From Leptospira interrogans (GTDB taxonomy: Bacteria > Spirochaetota > Leptospiria > Leptospirales > Leptospiraceae): a stretch of DNA of 64,000 bases. The position numbers were made by a program, and so were the translations under genes. The notes below the pieces were generated by a model, which was given only the letters and a program-made list of their open reading frames with translations, was not told where the DNA came from and did no database searches. Of this stretch, positions 36,445 through 51,811 are shown in pieces (positions within the stretch are counted from its first letter, which is position 1; the number at the start of each line of letters is the position of its first letter). Location of the stretch: contig NZ_FTNA01000008.1 of assembly GCF_900156205.1 (NCBI RefSeq), positions 26,018 to 90,017 on the forward strand, in the 5' to 3' direction.

Positions 36445-36691
36445 AACTAAAACGGCCAAAGACAACCGGGGAGATTCAACCTCATCCGCTCAAAGTCTTT
36501 TATCATCATTCGTATCAGACCACGTTGCAGAGAATTCAACTTGCGGAAAATTGGAAATTGCTGAACATAGAACGGAAGTAGATAAAAAGAGCCACTTAGT
36601 ATTCCAAGTTTTTGTGATCGGGAAATCCGCTTGTTGCCCGCAAATCATATTGAAAAGTTAATTGTTTTTAAATTTATATAGGGGAAATTGA

Positions 36692-37345
36692 ATGAATCCC
36701 ATAAGCATCGGGCTACTTTATTTTTTTGGAAGCATTGCAATTGGCATCTTCTTAGGCTGGATAATCGGAAATTATTTCAAATTCGAAGTCGGTCTTATGT
36801 TAGGTGTGTTCACTCCGGGGTTAACATCAACGTTTGTAGCGATCCAATTATTTTTTATCGAATATCAAGCAAGATTACAACCCGGTCCCAATCGGTTCAT
36901 CGGCGAAGCCGACGATTTTGTTTTTGAACTACTCAACGCCAGTCTTGTGTTTATGCTGATTGCGGTATTTTTAATTTCGTTTATGATAATTTTCCTTCAC
37001 AATTCCTATACGTATTATCTCCAAAAACGAAACCAGAATTACAAAAAAAACTTAGAGCCAGAGCCAGAAAAAGTTCCTGAAAACTTTTTAGCGTTTTTAA
37101 TAAACTTTATCTTTAATATTGCAACGTTCGGAGGAATACCGATTGTAACGTGCTGTGCGTATTTTTGGACAAAAGATCTATTCTTTAGTTTCCAAATCGG
37201 CTTAGGAACTACTGCGATTGGAATTTTGGGTCATGCTATCAAAGCACTCTTCCAAAGGGACTTATCATGGAGCTTCTACGCATTTTTATTATGTTTTAAT
37301 TTCGCCGCTTGGATTTTCGCCCTTGAGTTCTTCGAGTTCATGTAA
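36692..37345 (+). CDS. Polytopic membrane protein of unknown function
   Basis: A 217-residue protein with about five or six hydrophobic segments (residues 5-25, 30-55, 83-110, 143-165, 170-190 and 196-215) and a charged cytosolic loop in the middle (residues 112-135, KRNQNYKKNLEPEPEKVPEN). I do not recognise the family. The start ATG at 36692 has GGGGA at a suitable distance. A truncated paralogue lies just upstream, so the locus has been duplicated. No transport motif is visible. Confidence 0.75.
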   Translation: MNPISIGLLYFFGSIAIGIFLGWIIGNYFKFEVGLMLGVFTPGLTSTFVAIQLFFIEYQARLQPGPNRFIGEADDFVFELLNASLVFMLIAVFLISFMIIFLHNSYTYYLQKRNQNYKKNLEPEPEKVPENFLAFLINFIFNIATFGGIPIVTCCAYFWTKDLFFSFQIGLGTTAIGILGHAIKALFQRDLSWSFYAFLLCFNFAAWIFALEFFEFM

Positions 37346-37417
37346 GATTTCATCGCAGGTAAACATTTCCAAGAAGCAAATCCGAAAATCTTTTGATCAA
37401 AACAACTTAACAAATCC

Positions 37418-37920
<503 letters not shown>

Positions 37921-37930
<10 letters not shown>

Positions 37931-39075
37931 ATATACCGGTTCGGACCTTCTTCTATGGAAAGTCCAAGCGCCTTTCTTGCGTTAGACGACCATTCTTCTC
38001 TACTTTCCTCTAAAATGGAAACTCCCAAATTGAGATCCACCAGATGATTTTCTTTTTGTAAGGATTCAACGAGTTCGTTTAGATTTTTACTAAAAAAATC
38101 CCATTCTTCCGGAGAAACAAAAAAAGCCAATCTATCTTTTCGAATCCTATAAAAACGTACCTGTTTATGTAATAATTTGGATGTCCATAAAGAAATCCAT
38201 TTTAAAACGTAAGGATACGGTGAATCAGTTTGAATACTTGCAAGAATTAGAATATTCTCATCTACACGAACTTTATCTAATTCGAACGCGTGTAAATTTC
38301 CGAAACCAGTTTCCGGATCAGAAGACTCAAATTGTATAGAAACTTGTTCCTCGTATTCCTCCTTCCAGGATTGAAACTCTCTTGATTCTAATTGACTCCA
38401 TTCGTTTTGAGATATTTGGAGATAACCAAAAGGTTGAGCGGTCCCCAATGGAATCATTATGGAACGATCCGAAAAAGAGATTCTTCCTTCCGCGATTTCT
38501 TCTATACTTTTTTTAGTTAAAATATTTTCTTCTGGAGATTCAGGAATATGAAAAACTTTTCCTTTTCTAGAAGCCAAAAGAAAAGATACTTCTCCGCTTA
38601 AAAAATAAATTTCCGCTCCGTTTAGTTTAGATCCAAGTTTTTCCAAAAATTTCTGATGAGCGCGGATCAACTCAGGATGAGTCGGCACTTCCCGTTTCCA
38701 AATTTTATCGATCCGAGTTTGGTTAGTCCTTAGAATTTCAGAATTTATATTTTTTTCTGTTTTTGTTTCGTTTTTTAAATCAGAACTTTCGGCTTTTATT
38801 TTTTCTAAACCAACTTCTAAATCTGAAATTGTATCGTGAGCATTTACTATTTCCATCGCCGAATCTGTTTTCTTTTCGTTTTGTTCGCTTAAAGAACGAC
38901 CGGAAGTTTTTTGTGAACTTTCCTTAAGAACAAGACCAAACAAAAGTAAAAGAGAAATCGAAATTCCACCGAAAACCAACGTATCTCCGGTAAATAGATT
39001 TTTATTGATGTTTGTATGTACATCAAAAGTACAACTAAAAAAAATGAAAATGATTCCTAAATATTGGATTTTCAT
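37921..39075 (-). CDS. Membrane protein with degenerate GGDEF-like domain
   Basis: A 384-residue protein. Two hydrophobic segments at the N-terminus (residues 4-18 and 32-52) anchor it. Then comes a polar linker, a GAF-like central domain (about 130-245), and a C-terminal domain (about 260-384) that follows the diguanylate cyclase pattern. The GGDEF position reads RKDRL (in FYRIRKDRLAFFVS), and the end (NARKALGLSIEEGPNRY) matches the closing ADxALYxAKxxGRN motif. The metal and substrate residues are missing, so it is probably catalytically inactive, perhaps a receptor or scaffold. It overlaps the CheX-like gene by 10 bases. Confidence 0.7.
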
Positions 39076-39134
39076 AAGCAGACTGCCGTTAATATATTTA
39101 ACGGGTAAATTCCCAGACCTCTGAATTAATTTTT

Positions 39135-39878
<744 letters not shown>

Positions 39879-39983
39879 TTTTAGATAAATTTATTTTTCT
39901 TTTATCTTTCAGCAACAGATTCTCTTAAAAACGATTTTTAACATCTACTTGATTTTTTAAATTAGTTGTGCGATTCTTGGTTC

Positions 39984-40292
39984 ATGGATCTAGATTTAGA
40001 AAATTTAAAAGAGCAAATCGTCGCTCTTGTACACCCTCGAAAAATAATTCTTTTTGGGTCTAGAGCCAATGGTACCGCGAATGACCAGAGCGACTACGAT
40101 ATCTTGATCCTGATGCAGAATGGAACGAATAAGAGAGCAATTGCTCAATTCTTGTATCAAAACATAGAAAATGTTGACAAACCTTACGACTTCATTGTAG
40201 CTACAGAAGAAACAATCGAAAAATATTCTAATTTTCCTCATCTCGTCTATTTTTATGCCCTTAAAGATGGAATAGAACTCTATGCTTCATAA
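39984..40292 (+). CDS. MNT-type nucleotidyltransferase (antitoxin of a HEPN/MNT pair)
   Basis: A 102-residue minimal nucleotidyltransferase. The motif LFGSRANGTANDQSDYDILIL (GS-x10-DxD) holds the metal-binding Asp pair. In characterised HepT-MntA systems such a protein inactivates the HEPN toxin by AMPylating it. A TTG start at 39966 is also possible, but ATG 39984 fits the family length. Its 3' end overlaps the likely original start of the HEPN gene (ATG 40282) by 11 bases. Confidence 0.88.
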   Translation: MDLDLENLKEQIVALVHPRKIILFGSRANGTANDQSDYDILILMQNGTNKRAIAQFLYQNIENVDKPYDFIVATEETIEKYSNFPHLVYFYALKDGIELYAS

Positions 40293-40672
40293 CGATCCGA
40301 GCTCTCCAATTTGTTTGGTTAACCCACGCAAAAAGCGACCTACTATTATCTAAATTTTATGATTCTAAAGAAATACTTCTCAATCAATTGTGTTATCAAG
40401 CACAACAATCTGTAGAAAAATCGATAAAGGCGATTTTAATTCAATCTAAAGTGAACTTTAAATTTACTCATAATATCAAAAATCTTATTGCGTCATTACC
40501 ACAAGAAATTGAAAAACCTAATTTTTTCAAAGACTTACCAATACTCACCGATTATGCAGTTTCAACTCGTTACCCGGGAGATTACGAAGAAATTCTTTTG
40601 AGTGAATATAAAACTGCAATTTTTCTAGCACAGCAAACTTTCGATTGGGCCGAGGCAATTCTTAAAAAATAA
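40282..40672 (+). pseudogene. HEPN-domain (HepT-like) gene disrupted by a frameshift
   Basis: The downstream frame encodes an almost complete HEPN protein of the HepT type. It contains WLTHAKSDLLLSKF, CYQAQQSVEKSIKAILI, FTHNIKNLI and YAVSTRYPGDYEE, the last holding the conserved RYP. This frame has no ATG, GTG or TTG before 40388, by which point the first helix is lost. ATG 40282, overlapping the MNT gene, starts in another frame (MLHNDP) and would join perfectly if one base were added at about 40297. A single-base deletion is therefore likely. A sequencing error is possible, and residual translation from TTG 40388 would give a 94-residue fragment. Confidence 0.7.
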
Positions 40673-40863
40673 TTCTAATCTTGACTATTACAGTTTACTC
40701 TATGCGCGAGATCTTGCAGGATCATTTTCTTGTCTTTTTGTACATTGTAATAGCCTTCCATCGAAAAAACAAGGTTTATGTACGTGATCAACATCGCAAA
40801 CCCAAACATCAAGAGAATATGAGACGGGATTTTGTATGATTGCTATTTCGTGCAAGGTTGGGA

Positions 40864-41451
40864 CTAATGCTGACTTGTTACAAAAATATTAGTAAAATTT
40901 AAAGATATTAGATCGGTTGAATCAATAAAAAAATGAATAAACTCTTCCACTTCACCTTGGAGTTCTTCGATCTCATTGCTATTAAACTGTAATAACGAAA
41001 CCCTTCCATCCTTGCTATAATCGGCTCCGGCTTTCAATATGCTTCCGCCAATTCTGGATCTTCCCATTACTTCGTAATAGTTCTCATCGTCTTCAGGTAA
41101 CTCCTCAAACTCTTTAAAAGAAATAGCCCTTTCGGTTAATGGGTATGTAATTCCGACATCAAGATCAAGATGTTGGCAATCTGATGGAATTAAAGATTTT
41201 GTATCTTTTGAAAAAAGAACAACACCATACTCGGTTGTATCATCAAGTTGACAAAAAAAATATAAAATTCCTTCCGATGTTATTTCATTATCAAATTCAC
41301 CGAGATTCAATTGGCATAGGAAAGGAATGTCATAACCGTTTTCACTTTTAGGATAAGATAAGCTTTCAGGTAAATCGGGGTTTCCTCCAAATTTTGATTG
41401 CCCCAATTTTAGTTCGCCTATCAGGTCAAAATTCAGGCCAATTGAATTCAT
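40864..41451 (-). CDS. DUF1963 (YwqG-like) protein
   Basis: A 195-residue protein of the DUF1963 family. The opening SKFGGNPDLPESLSYPK and LCQLNLGEFDNEIT, then EGILYFFCQL, match the characteristic GGxPxLP, Q-x-x and G-x-L-x-F-F pattern. Family members are often found near polymorphic-toxin immunity genes, but the biochemical role is unknown. It lies 22 bp downstream of an immunity-like gene on the same strand. Confidence 0.82.
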   Translation of the reverse strand: MNSIGLNFDLIGELKLGQSKFGGNPDLPESLSYPKSENGYDIPFLCQLNLGEFDNEITSEGILYFFCQLDDTTEYGVVLFSKDTKSLIPSDCQHLDLDVGITYPLTERAISFKEFEELPEDDENYYEVMGRSRIGGSILKAGADYSKDGRVSLLQFNSNEIEELQGEVEEFIHFFIDSTDLISLNFTNIFVTSQH

Positions 41452-41470
41452 TTTTTTATTTTCCTAATTG

Positions 41471-41980
<510 letters not shown>

Positions 41981-42007
41981 CGTTCCTTCCTTTGGCTCTA
42001 AGGCCAC

Positions 42008-42332
42008 TTGTGATATAGCTTATAATTCATTTGAAAAGTCAATTTTTTAACAATAAAAGTAACGAGAAACAACAATCTTCGACAAAGATCGTAACGACTT
42101 CACCTTTGTCAATTGTGATCTCTAACGAGATTCGATTTTAGCTTTTTTCCATCTTGAATCCGTCCTCGATAGAAAAAATCTTAAAATGCATAGTATTATT
42201 TTGGCTCTACATTCTGAGATATTTCTTTTTTAATTTTCTTTAAATTAAATAGGACTCACAAAACCTAATAACAAATGAGATCTCTGTCTATTATAAATTT
42301 ATGATATGAAAAACTCTCTTAAAAGTTCTAAA
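42008..42332. other. Short intergenic gap, nothing recognised
   Basis: A 325-bp AT-rich gap in which I see no gene, repeat copy or terminator. Confidence 0.45.
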
Positions 42333-43145
42333 CTATTTATCATTCTTTCTCTCTAACAAAACTTTTCCGCCTAACATAATTTTTCCATTTGCATTTAAAT
42401 AGGATTCTAAATAGCATTGATCACCTTTTATCCCTTGTTTAACAGCTATGCGATTATATTTATCTCGATAATAATACATTAAGGAAATAACGGCTGAACC
42501 CGTTGCCCGATCTTCTAATTTCCCTGAAAGAGGATTAAATGACCTTGCTTCTAGCAAAAGCCCGTCTTTACCAAAAGAATCTTTTTTGTAAATATATATT
42601 CCATTAACATTAAATTCTTTTGATAAATTTATTATTTCATTTTCGTTAGGATGTAGTCTATCATATTCAATTTGTTTAGCCACTTCAGCAAATAATTTTT
42701 TATTCCCATTATCAATCACTGAAATATTTTTCCATTCCGAGATTGTATTTTTAAAAATTCTATCCAAATAATGAGAAATGTCTGGGCGAGGGTCCTTTTT
42801 GATTTCAGAATTAAATTCCATATAGTACATTAAATGATCCTTATGTACCTTGTAAGCGTGTCCCTGAATGTGTAATATTGAGGAATGATTATTATCCATT
42901 AAAAAGGCTGATGCTGCCAATACTCCATGTCCACAAAAATTCATCTTTCGTTGGCTATTGTAAAATGATACATTAAATACATCATTATCGTTTTGAATAT
43001 ACAATAAGACTGGAAGATTATTCATTTTAGCCATTTTAATAAGTTCGGAGTCATTCGGTATTGTAAATCCGATTAATACACCAGCAATGTTACCCTTTTC
43101 ATATACATCATTAAATACTGCATATTTAGTTAATTTACTATTCAT
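42333..43145 (-). CDS. PhzF-like isomerase-fold protein lacking the catalytic Glu
   Basis: A 270-residue PhzF/diaminopimelate-epimerase-fold protein. The N-terminal AVFNDVYEKGNIAGVLIG matches the GNPAGV motif and MNFCGHGVLAASAFL the FCGHATLGAA motif, while GKLEDRATGSAVISLM matches EDPATGSA near the C-terminus. The catalytic Glu of PhzF sits in a SET triplet, and the aligned stretch here reads NNLPVLLYIQ, so the Glu is missing. It is probably inactive as a classical isomerase or uses another mechanism. Confidence 0.8.
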   Translation of the reverse strand: MNSKLTKYAVFNDVYEKGNIAGVLIGFTIPNDSELIKMAKMNNLPVLLYIQNDNDVFNVSFYNSQRKMNFCGHGVLAASAFLMDNNHSSILHIQGHAYKVHKDHLMYYMEFNSEIKKDPRPDISHYLDRIFKNTISEWKNISVIDNGNKKLFAEVAKQIEYDRLHPNENEIINLSKEFNVNGIYIYKKDSFGKDGLLLEARSFNPLSGKLEDRATGSAVISLMYYYRDKYNRIAVKQGIKGDQCYLESYLNANGKIMLGGKVLLERKNDK

Positions 43146-43649
43146 TCAAATTTAAATTCCTCGAAAAAATTTTCATTACTCATAACTACAAAAATTGCAT
43201 CCTATAATCCGGGATTGTTGACCGTTTTTAAAGGAGGTTGTATATTCTAACTTTTGAAACAAGTTCATAGTAATATTCTTTTCATGCGTTTGAATAGTAA
43301 CAATAAAAGTCTAAATATATCTTATACAAGATATGAAATTTTTGGCTACTTATTAAGAACTTTTTCAATTTTATGAATAGAACTTACGAGCTACTTGAAT
43401 TTTTTAAATTCATTCCTTTTTCAAATTGGATTGCCGATCGTTTTATAACTTTTGTTTAGAGTTTTTAATGACCTACGTTAAATAATTGAAACTGATCGCC
43501 CATCGTTTTGGCGGAGTGATTTAATCATTTTTTTATCAGGTCTCATGTTTTTTAAGTCGGGTTGGAGCGAGAATTGGAAAAAGTAAGTTAGACGACATTT
43601 CATAGAAAATATCGTAATGAAATAAGAAAAACAGCCCGCGTTTATTATC
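43146..43649. other. Intergenic region with half an R5 element
   Basis: An R5 right half lies at about 43241-43308 (ATTCTTTTCATGCGTTTGAATAGTA). A short frame at 43374-43460 (MNRTYELLEFFKFIP) could be a coding remnant. I see no complete gene. Confidence 0.45.
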
Positions 43650-44207
43650 TCATTGCAACAATATATCCAACACGTATCGCAGAAAAAGCCCACCGACGTT
43701 GAAGTCTCCGAGCGACTTTAAACCGTCCGAGTGCGAAAAAGAGTAGATCGCGGGTTCGCCGCAGCTATTTTTTTCTGTAGGATGATACAACCACCAATAC
43801 GTCGCCGTCATTGCCGGGCTGAAAATATCGTTTTTTTTGTCGACCAGCCAACTTTTAAGTGGGCTTTCGTCCATGTTGCGATCCGGATCGTTCAGATATT
43901 CGCCGTGAAAGCCTGGATTAACACCTAGTAGCAACTCCATACTTCCATCCGTGGCGACAAAACTAAGATCACAATGTTTGACGACGGCGTTCTTGAAACT
44001 CTGCGGCCAAATTTCGTCGCAGAGCTGGGTTGGATATTCTTCTCGCGCGAGTAATTTCGTTCCGTACGGGAATTGGAGGACAAGTTCGCCGAAGTCCTCA
44101 TCTATTAAAACTTTCTGCGTTTGCCGAAACAAATCTTCGAGAAGAACTTCGGCACCAGGCGTATCCGCAATGATCCATAAGTGCAACCCGATGGTCTTTT
44201 GCCACAA
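43650..44207 (-). CDS. Unrecognised protein with GC-richer composition
   Basis: A 185-residue soluble protein starting MWQKTIGLHLWIIADTPGAEVLLEDL. The C-terminus contains WWLYHPTEKNSCGEPAIYSF and SLGDFNVGGLFLRYVLDIL, which gives the look of a small immunity or SMI1/KNR4-type protein, but I cannot confirm a family. The DNA is visibly less AT-rich than its neighbours (many GCG, CCG and GTC triplets), which suggests acquisition by transfer. It lies at the edge of a set of immunity-like genes. Confidence 0.65.
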   Translation of the reverse strand: MWQKTIGLHLWIIADTPGAEVLLEDLFRQTQKVLIDEDFGELVLQFPYGTKLLAREEYPTQLCDEIWPQSFKNAVVKHCDLSFVATDGSMELLLGVNPGFHGEYLNDPDRNMDESPLKSWLVDKKNDIFSPAMTATYWWLYHPTEKNSCGEPAIYSFSHSDGLKSLGDFNVGGLFLRYVLDILLQ

Positions 44208-44611
44208 CGAGCGGTTTTAAAGATTCAATATAGTTGCCCATAAACCAGTATTGAAAGTATGACAGAATCTCTTAAGGATAGCTCGAAATGTAGCAGGTTT
44301 AAGAATCGTCTTCTAAACTTGTAAACGCTTTCCATTGGATTGAATTCAGTTCCCTTTATTATATTTTCGTTTGAACTCTGCAAATTCCCAGATCGAAGAT
44401 TTCACACGTATTTCCATTTTTTCTGGATCTGTCGGAACGAATGAAAGAGAAATACAATCATTTGGTATCAATATACTTTTCCAAACCAAATTTTATAGAT
44501 CGATTCCGAAAATGTGGAATCTTCTATCATTGTTAAAAAGTTATTCTTAAAAAATTCTTGCGTAAGTTCGATAAAACCCTATTTCATGAGTTCCGGAGAA
44601 TTTATAAATTT
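44208..44611. other. Intergenic gap, no gene recognised
   Basis: A 400-bp gap between divergent genes, which must hold the lpd promoter. I see no repeat-family copy or structured site in it. Confidence 0.4.
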
Positions 44612-46026
<1,415 letters not shown>

Positions 46027-46030
<4 letters not shown>

Positions 46031-46464
46031 GTTTCTGAAACCAGATTTCCGGTAAGTAATATATCGGTTTTGTTAACCAGAAATTCAGGTGGGAGTTTAG
46101 AACTGAGAGAAAGTAAAGATGGATCTATATCGTGAAACTTTCCACTTTTCTCATCAAAAAAATGATAGTGATCTATGATATTGCTGTCATAAACCGATTT
46201 TCCCAAACAGGAAAATTTAAATTCCCTCAATAATCCAGCTGAAACTAATATGTTTAAAGTATTATAAACAGTCGCTAAACTCATTTTAAACGAACGACTA
46301 TCTACCCACTCTTTGACTACTTCCGCAGTCGGATGATCCGCTTCACAGAGTACATACTGACAGATTGATATTCTCTGAATTGTGGGTTGTATAGAAACCG
46401 ATTTTAATCTCCGCTCTATTTCCACCGGAGTAAGGCAAACTTTTTTAGCAAATAACGATTCCAT
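46027..46464 (-). CDS. Fur/PerR-family peroxide-type regulator
   Basis: A 145-residue Fur-superfamily regulator. The winged-helix part spans 1-85 (SIQPTIQRISICQYVL, SLATVYNTLNIL), and the dimer/metal part follows. The regulatory metal ligands fit PerR: Asp in VYDSN, His-x-His in DHYHFFDE, and Asp rather than Glu in KFHDID. The CxxC pairs of the structural zinc site are absent. It therefore probably binds Fe or Mn and senses peroxide. Two such regulators are described in Leptospira (PerRA and PerRB); this one may be PerRB. It is convergent with lpd. Confidence 0.87.
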
Positions 46465-47804
46465 TTTTTAGAATCCCATTTACGGGAGACCTCTAACTTA
46501 TAAGACATTGGCAAATGTTATTTTTGCACAATTTTATTTGGAACTTGTTCCAAAACTTACCAATCAATTCTTTTTGAATTCTCTATAAAACGTGGTAGTT
46601 CCTACATTTTACGTCCCATTGTGGATATTAGATTTTGTATCTACACCGGCGTATCTGACAAAGAAGTATAAAAATGATACTATGAGTTTGTTTTAATGAC
46701 CTAACCCTCGAATTTAGAACCACTTAGAATGTAGAAACTCCTTCGAAAAACAATCATCCAGGAATAGACGAGTTCATATAAAATTGTGATTTGTAATAGT
46801 TCCTACATCATTTTACAGACAAACCTAAGTTTTGTGTGAGTTCCCACACTTGAAATACAACAGATTCAATTGTTATAAACTTTTATTTTTTAAATTGCAG
46901 TAGTTCCTACATTTTAGGAATCAATCTATAAGATTTAGATCAATGATCATAGATTCCTCCACAAACTCACACTAAGATTAAGTACCATAAGTTTTTATTA
47001 CAAAACACTGTTTGAATACAAAATATGGGATACTCTCTATATAACTGAGTAGTTTTAGATTTTCAAAATTTATCTCTAAAATCTAAAATTTGTGTGAGTT
47101 CCCACATTTTATTTTTTCACAAAAACATACTACTCAGACGTATGAAAATAATACCAAAAAGTTAACGATTCATTTTACCAAAGATATGGAAATTTTGAAA
47201 AAATTATATTGAACCTTGGTTTGTTAAATTTTCATAGTAGATCCCACATTTTAAGTTTTGGAACAAGTTCAGCATAAGCATTATCTTTATGCGTCCGAAA
47301 AGTAAATCACAGTTCTTTGAAATCGGCCAAAGTTGGTTTCAGAATTCCTCGAGCCAATTACAATCGTATTTGATTTCTAAAAAATGTGGGAACTACCACT
47401 TTTTTTATCACGAAAGATTCCAAGAAACGGGAAAGAATATTACTCAGAACCATATTAAAATAACCAATATTTTGCACGGAAACAGTGTTTTTACGATAGA
47501 AATTAACGGCACTCAGTTTTATAAAGATCAGTAAAACATGAGAAAAAATTTCCCATAGAAAACCATTCTCAGAAATCATTCTGCATAAAGTGGGAAGTAT
47601 TACACGAACCTGAACAAAACGTGCATTTTTAGAAATTCCTACGCCTAACCTCTAAAAACGACTTTGTATTTCGAAACTTTTTATTTTTTGAAAAATTCTC
47701 AAACGTAAAATTCTAATCCTAAAATTAAGTAAAAAAAATAAACAGAAAGTCTTTTTACTTTTACTCTTTTTTCCAAATTCATAATATGTCTAAAAATTCT
47801 TCAG
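46465..47804. repeat. Long intergenic block of R3 and R5 repeats
   Basis: No gene is seen in 1340 bp. R3 copies cover about 46775-46975 and a piece near 47090-47110 (GTGTGAGTTCCCACATTTTA). An R5 element lies at 47128-47304. The open frames at 47289-47534 and nearby arise from repeat sequence. The promoter of the antiporter gene must lie near the right end. Confidence 0.6.
47128..47304 (+). repeat. R5 inverted-repeat element
   Basis: A 177-bp element from TACTACTCAGACGTATGAAA to ATCTTTATGCGTCCGAAAAGTA. The interior shares AGTTAACGATTCATTTTACC and AGATCCCACATTTTAAG with other copies. Confidence 0.65.
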
Positions 47805-49274
<1,470 letters not shown>

Positions 49275-49288
49275 GAAAAAACTTTCCG

Positions 49289-49317
49289 GCCCTTTTCTAT
49301 TCGAAAAGGGCTTTCTT
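49289..49317 (+). terminator. Rho-independent terminator after the antiporter gene
   Basis: GCCCTTTTC (49289-49297) and GAAAAGGGC (49303-49311) form a 9-bp stem with a TATTC loop, followed by TTTCTT. It lies 15 bases after the stop codon. Confidence 0.85.
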
Positions 49318-49822
49318 AAATTATAACAATCCTACATTTAGAGGACAAACAAACTTGCTTCATTCTTTTTAGACAAAAAGCAATTTTATAGATCCCTACA
49401 AAATTGAGTAATATAAATTTTTATTGTAAAACTCTGTTTCAACGCAAAATACTGGTGTTCTATTATGAGTTTATCCCCAAAATTTTACACGATCATTCTT
49501 TAGAAAATTTTAATAAAATATAATAGTTCCTACAAATTAGGTTCATTGGCAATTTACAAACTTTCGAATAGCTTGAATCTCGTTCAATTTTTGTAGTAGT
49601 TCCCACATTTTAAATCAATCTGTAAAACTCAGAGATTCCAACTTTTTTCAGAATGATAGATCCTTACGCCGAATTTAAATTAATATAAAGCTAAATTTTC
49701 CGTAGAAACGCTAAATGTGGGAACTCACACAAATCAAATTTTTACAGATCAACAAAAACGTAGGAACTCTCTATAAAAAAAATCAGTTATTTAAAAGTTA
49801 TTTCTTTAAATTGAATTCACGA
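49318..49822. repeat. Intergenic region containing an R3 copy
   Basis: An R3 copy spans about 49490-49690 (AATAGTTCCTACAAATTAGG, GTAGTAGTTCCCACATTTTA). The open frame at 49715-49936 overlaps the end of the next gene and is not credible. Confidence 0.55.
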
Positions 49823-50809
49823 CTACTTAGAATCGTCCGGAGGAAAAAAAATCACGGAATCGATTTGTTTTCCTTTATCAGAATCAATATAATTTACTTC
49901 TATCTTTCTTTCCGAAGCCGGTTTATACATCATTAAAGCGGAGATCAAATCGTAGACAGTTAAAGAATAATCGATTGCAGTAACAATCGCTTGGAAAACC
50001 AAAAACCTAGACTTATGAACCGGTTTTACTTCTCTTTCTTTTCCGGCAATCATCCATTTGTAAATTCGAGTAGAACGATTGATGTTTTTTAAAAATTCCA
50101 GATCGATCTTTCCTTCCGGAAGAACCGCTTCTGTTTGACGAAACACAACCTTAATCGGAATTTTTTTCTCAATAGATTCCTTCAAAGCTCCGGACAATTG
50201 TAAATCGAATGTATCATCGTCTAAGTATTCAATTTCATTGCAGTTTGCAAAAACGGTATTACAAATATCTCCGTATTTACGATGAACGAAATAGATAAGA
50301 AAGATATTTAACGTCTCGGGATGGTATAAAACTTTAGCGTGATAATCGGAAGTTTTTCTATAATAGATTTTTTTATAAATCCTTTTAAATACATCCCAAC
50401 TAACAAGACCAATATCTTTGAGAAAAGGAGGATCAGGAAGTTGGAAGGAACGAACAGCAATATGTAATTTTTCAATCGCAACCTTACCATCTCGTTTTGA
50501 AATTTCTTCCAAAATGGTTCGAATATCATCCAAATCTTCCGAGTCAAACTTTCTAGGAAAATCGGAAGTATCGATCAGAATCTTTCCGGCGTTCTCCGAC
50601 ATAAGATCTAAAACCTTAGATCGAACACCTTCGGAAAGAAGCCCTTCCAATTTAAAAGAAATACAATCGTTTGGATGACAGGAAATTTGTTCCGTATAAT
50701 TCGATTCAGACGGAATACTTTCCGAGAATAAAAATGAAAATGGAATTAAAATTAAAACAAAAAAGAAACTTAAAAAAAACAAAGTAATTGGATAAAAACG
50801 TTTTAGCAT
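49823..50809 (-). CDS. Exported protein of unknown function
   Basis: A 328-residue protein with a strong N-terminal signal or anchor (residues 7-30, ITLFFLSFFFVLILIPFSFL). The rest is a mixed alpha/beta soluble domain with ISCHPNDCISFKLEGLL (two Cys five residues apart) near the start and no family motif that I recognise. Near the C-terminus, FQAIVTAIDYSLTVYDLISALMMY may be a second membrane-proximal helix. It stands alone between repeat-containing gaps and is probably periplasmic. Confidence 0.75.
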   Translation of the reverse strand: MLKRFYPITLFFLSFFFVLILIPFSFLFSESIPSESNYTEQISCHPNDCISFKLEGLLSEGVRSKVLDLMSENAGKILIDTSDFPRKFDSEDLDDIRTILEEISKRDGKVAIEKLHIAVRSFQLPDPPFLKDIGLVSWDVFKRIYKKIYYRKTSDYHAKVLYHPETLNIFLIYFVHRKYGDICNTVFANCNEIEYLDDDTFDLQLSGALKESIEKKIPIKVVFRQTEAVLPEGKIDLEFLKNINRSTRIYKWMIAGKEREVKPVHKSRFLVFQAIVTAIDYSLTVYDLISALMMYKPASERKIEVNYIDSDKGKQIDSVIFFPPDDSK

Positions 50810-51199
50810 TTTTTAGATCCCAAGGAGAATATCGTAAAATTTAAATTTGTAATATTCTCACATTCACTAGAATAATACTTAAAAGCACATCATTCATCTT
50901 TAAAATCAGATATAAAATTGTATTTTATTTTTATTGACAATAAACTTTTAAGAATCTCTATAAAATTTCAATACAACGATCTATTATTAAATTTCCTGCA
51001 TAAAATCGCCATTTGACGAACTATATCCTTAAATAAAAAATTCATTTTATAAAAGTTCCCTTTTATAAAACAGATTTCTAAACTTACGCCAATAAAAGAA
51101 AAAAGAATGGAAAAAAATTTTACTAAAGATAAAGACATATTCTAAAATTTGAAACAAAGAATTTTACTCAATCAAAACTATTTAAGAGATTAATAATTT
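50810..51199. other. Intergenic region, nothing recognised
   Basis: This 390-bp AT-rich gap holds no ORF, repeat copy or hairpin that I can support. Confidence 0.45.

Positions 51200-51811
<612 letters not shown>

Larger units (their letters stand above)
35686..36691. other. Zone of decayed genes
   Basis: This 1-kb gap shows coding-like text broken by stops and frameshifts on both strands. The minus strand 35909-36097 reads as a membrane peptide interrupted by a single TGA. The plus strand 36262-36444 matches the end of the intact gene that follows, and 36430-36661 is another open piece. None is a complete gene. Confidence 0.55.

Noticed and set aside
47289..47534. 81-codon plus-strand frame
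   Set aside because: It starts inside an R5 element end and has no ribosome-binding site; repeat-derived.
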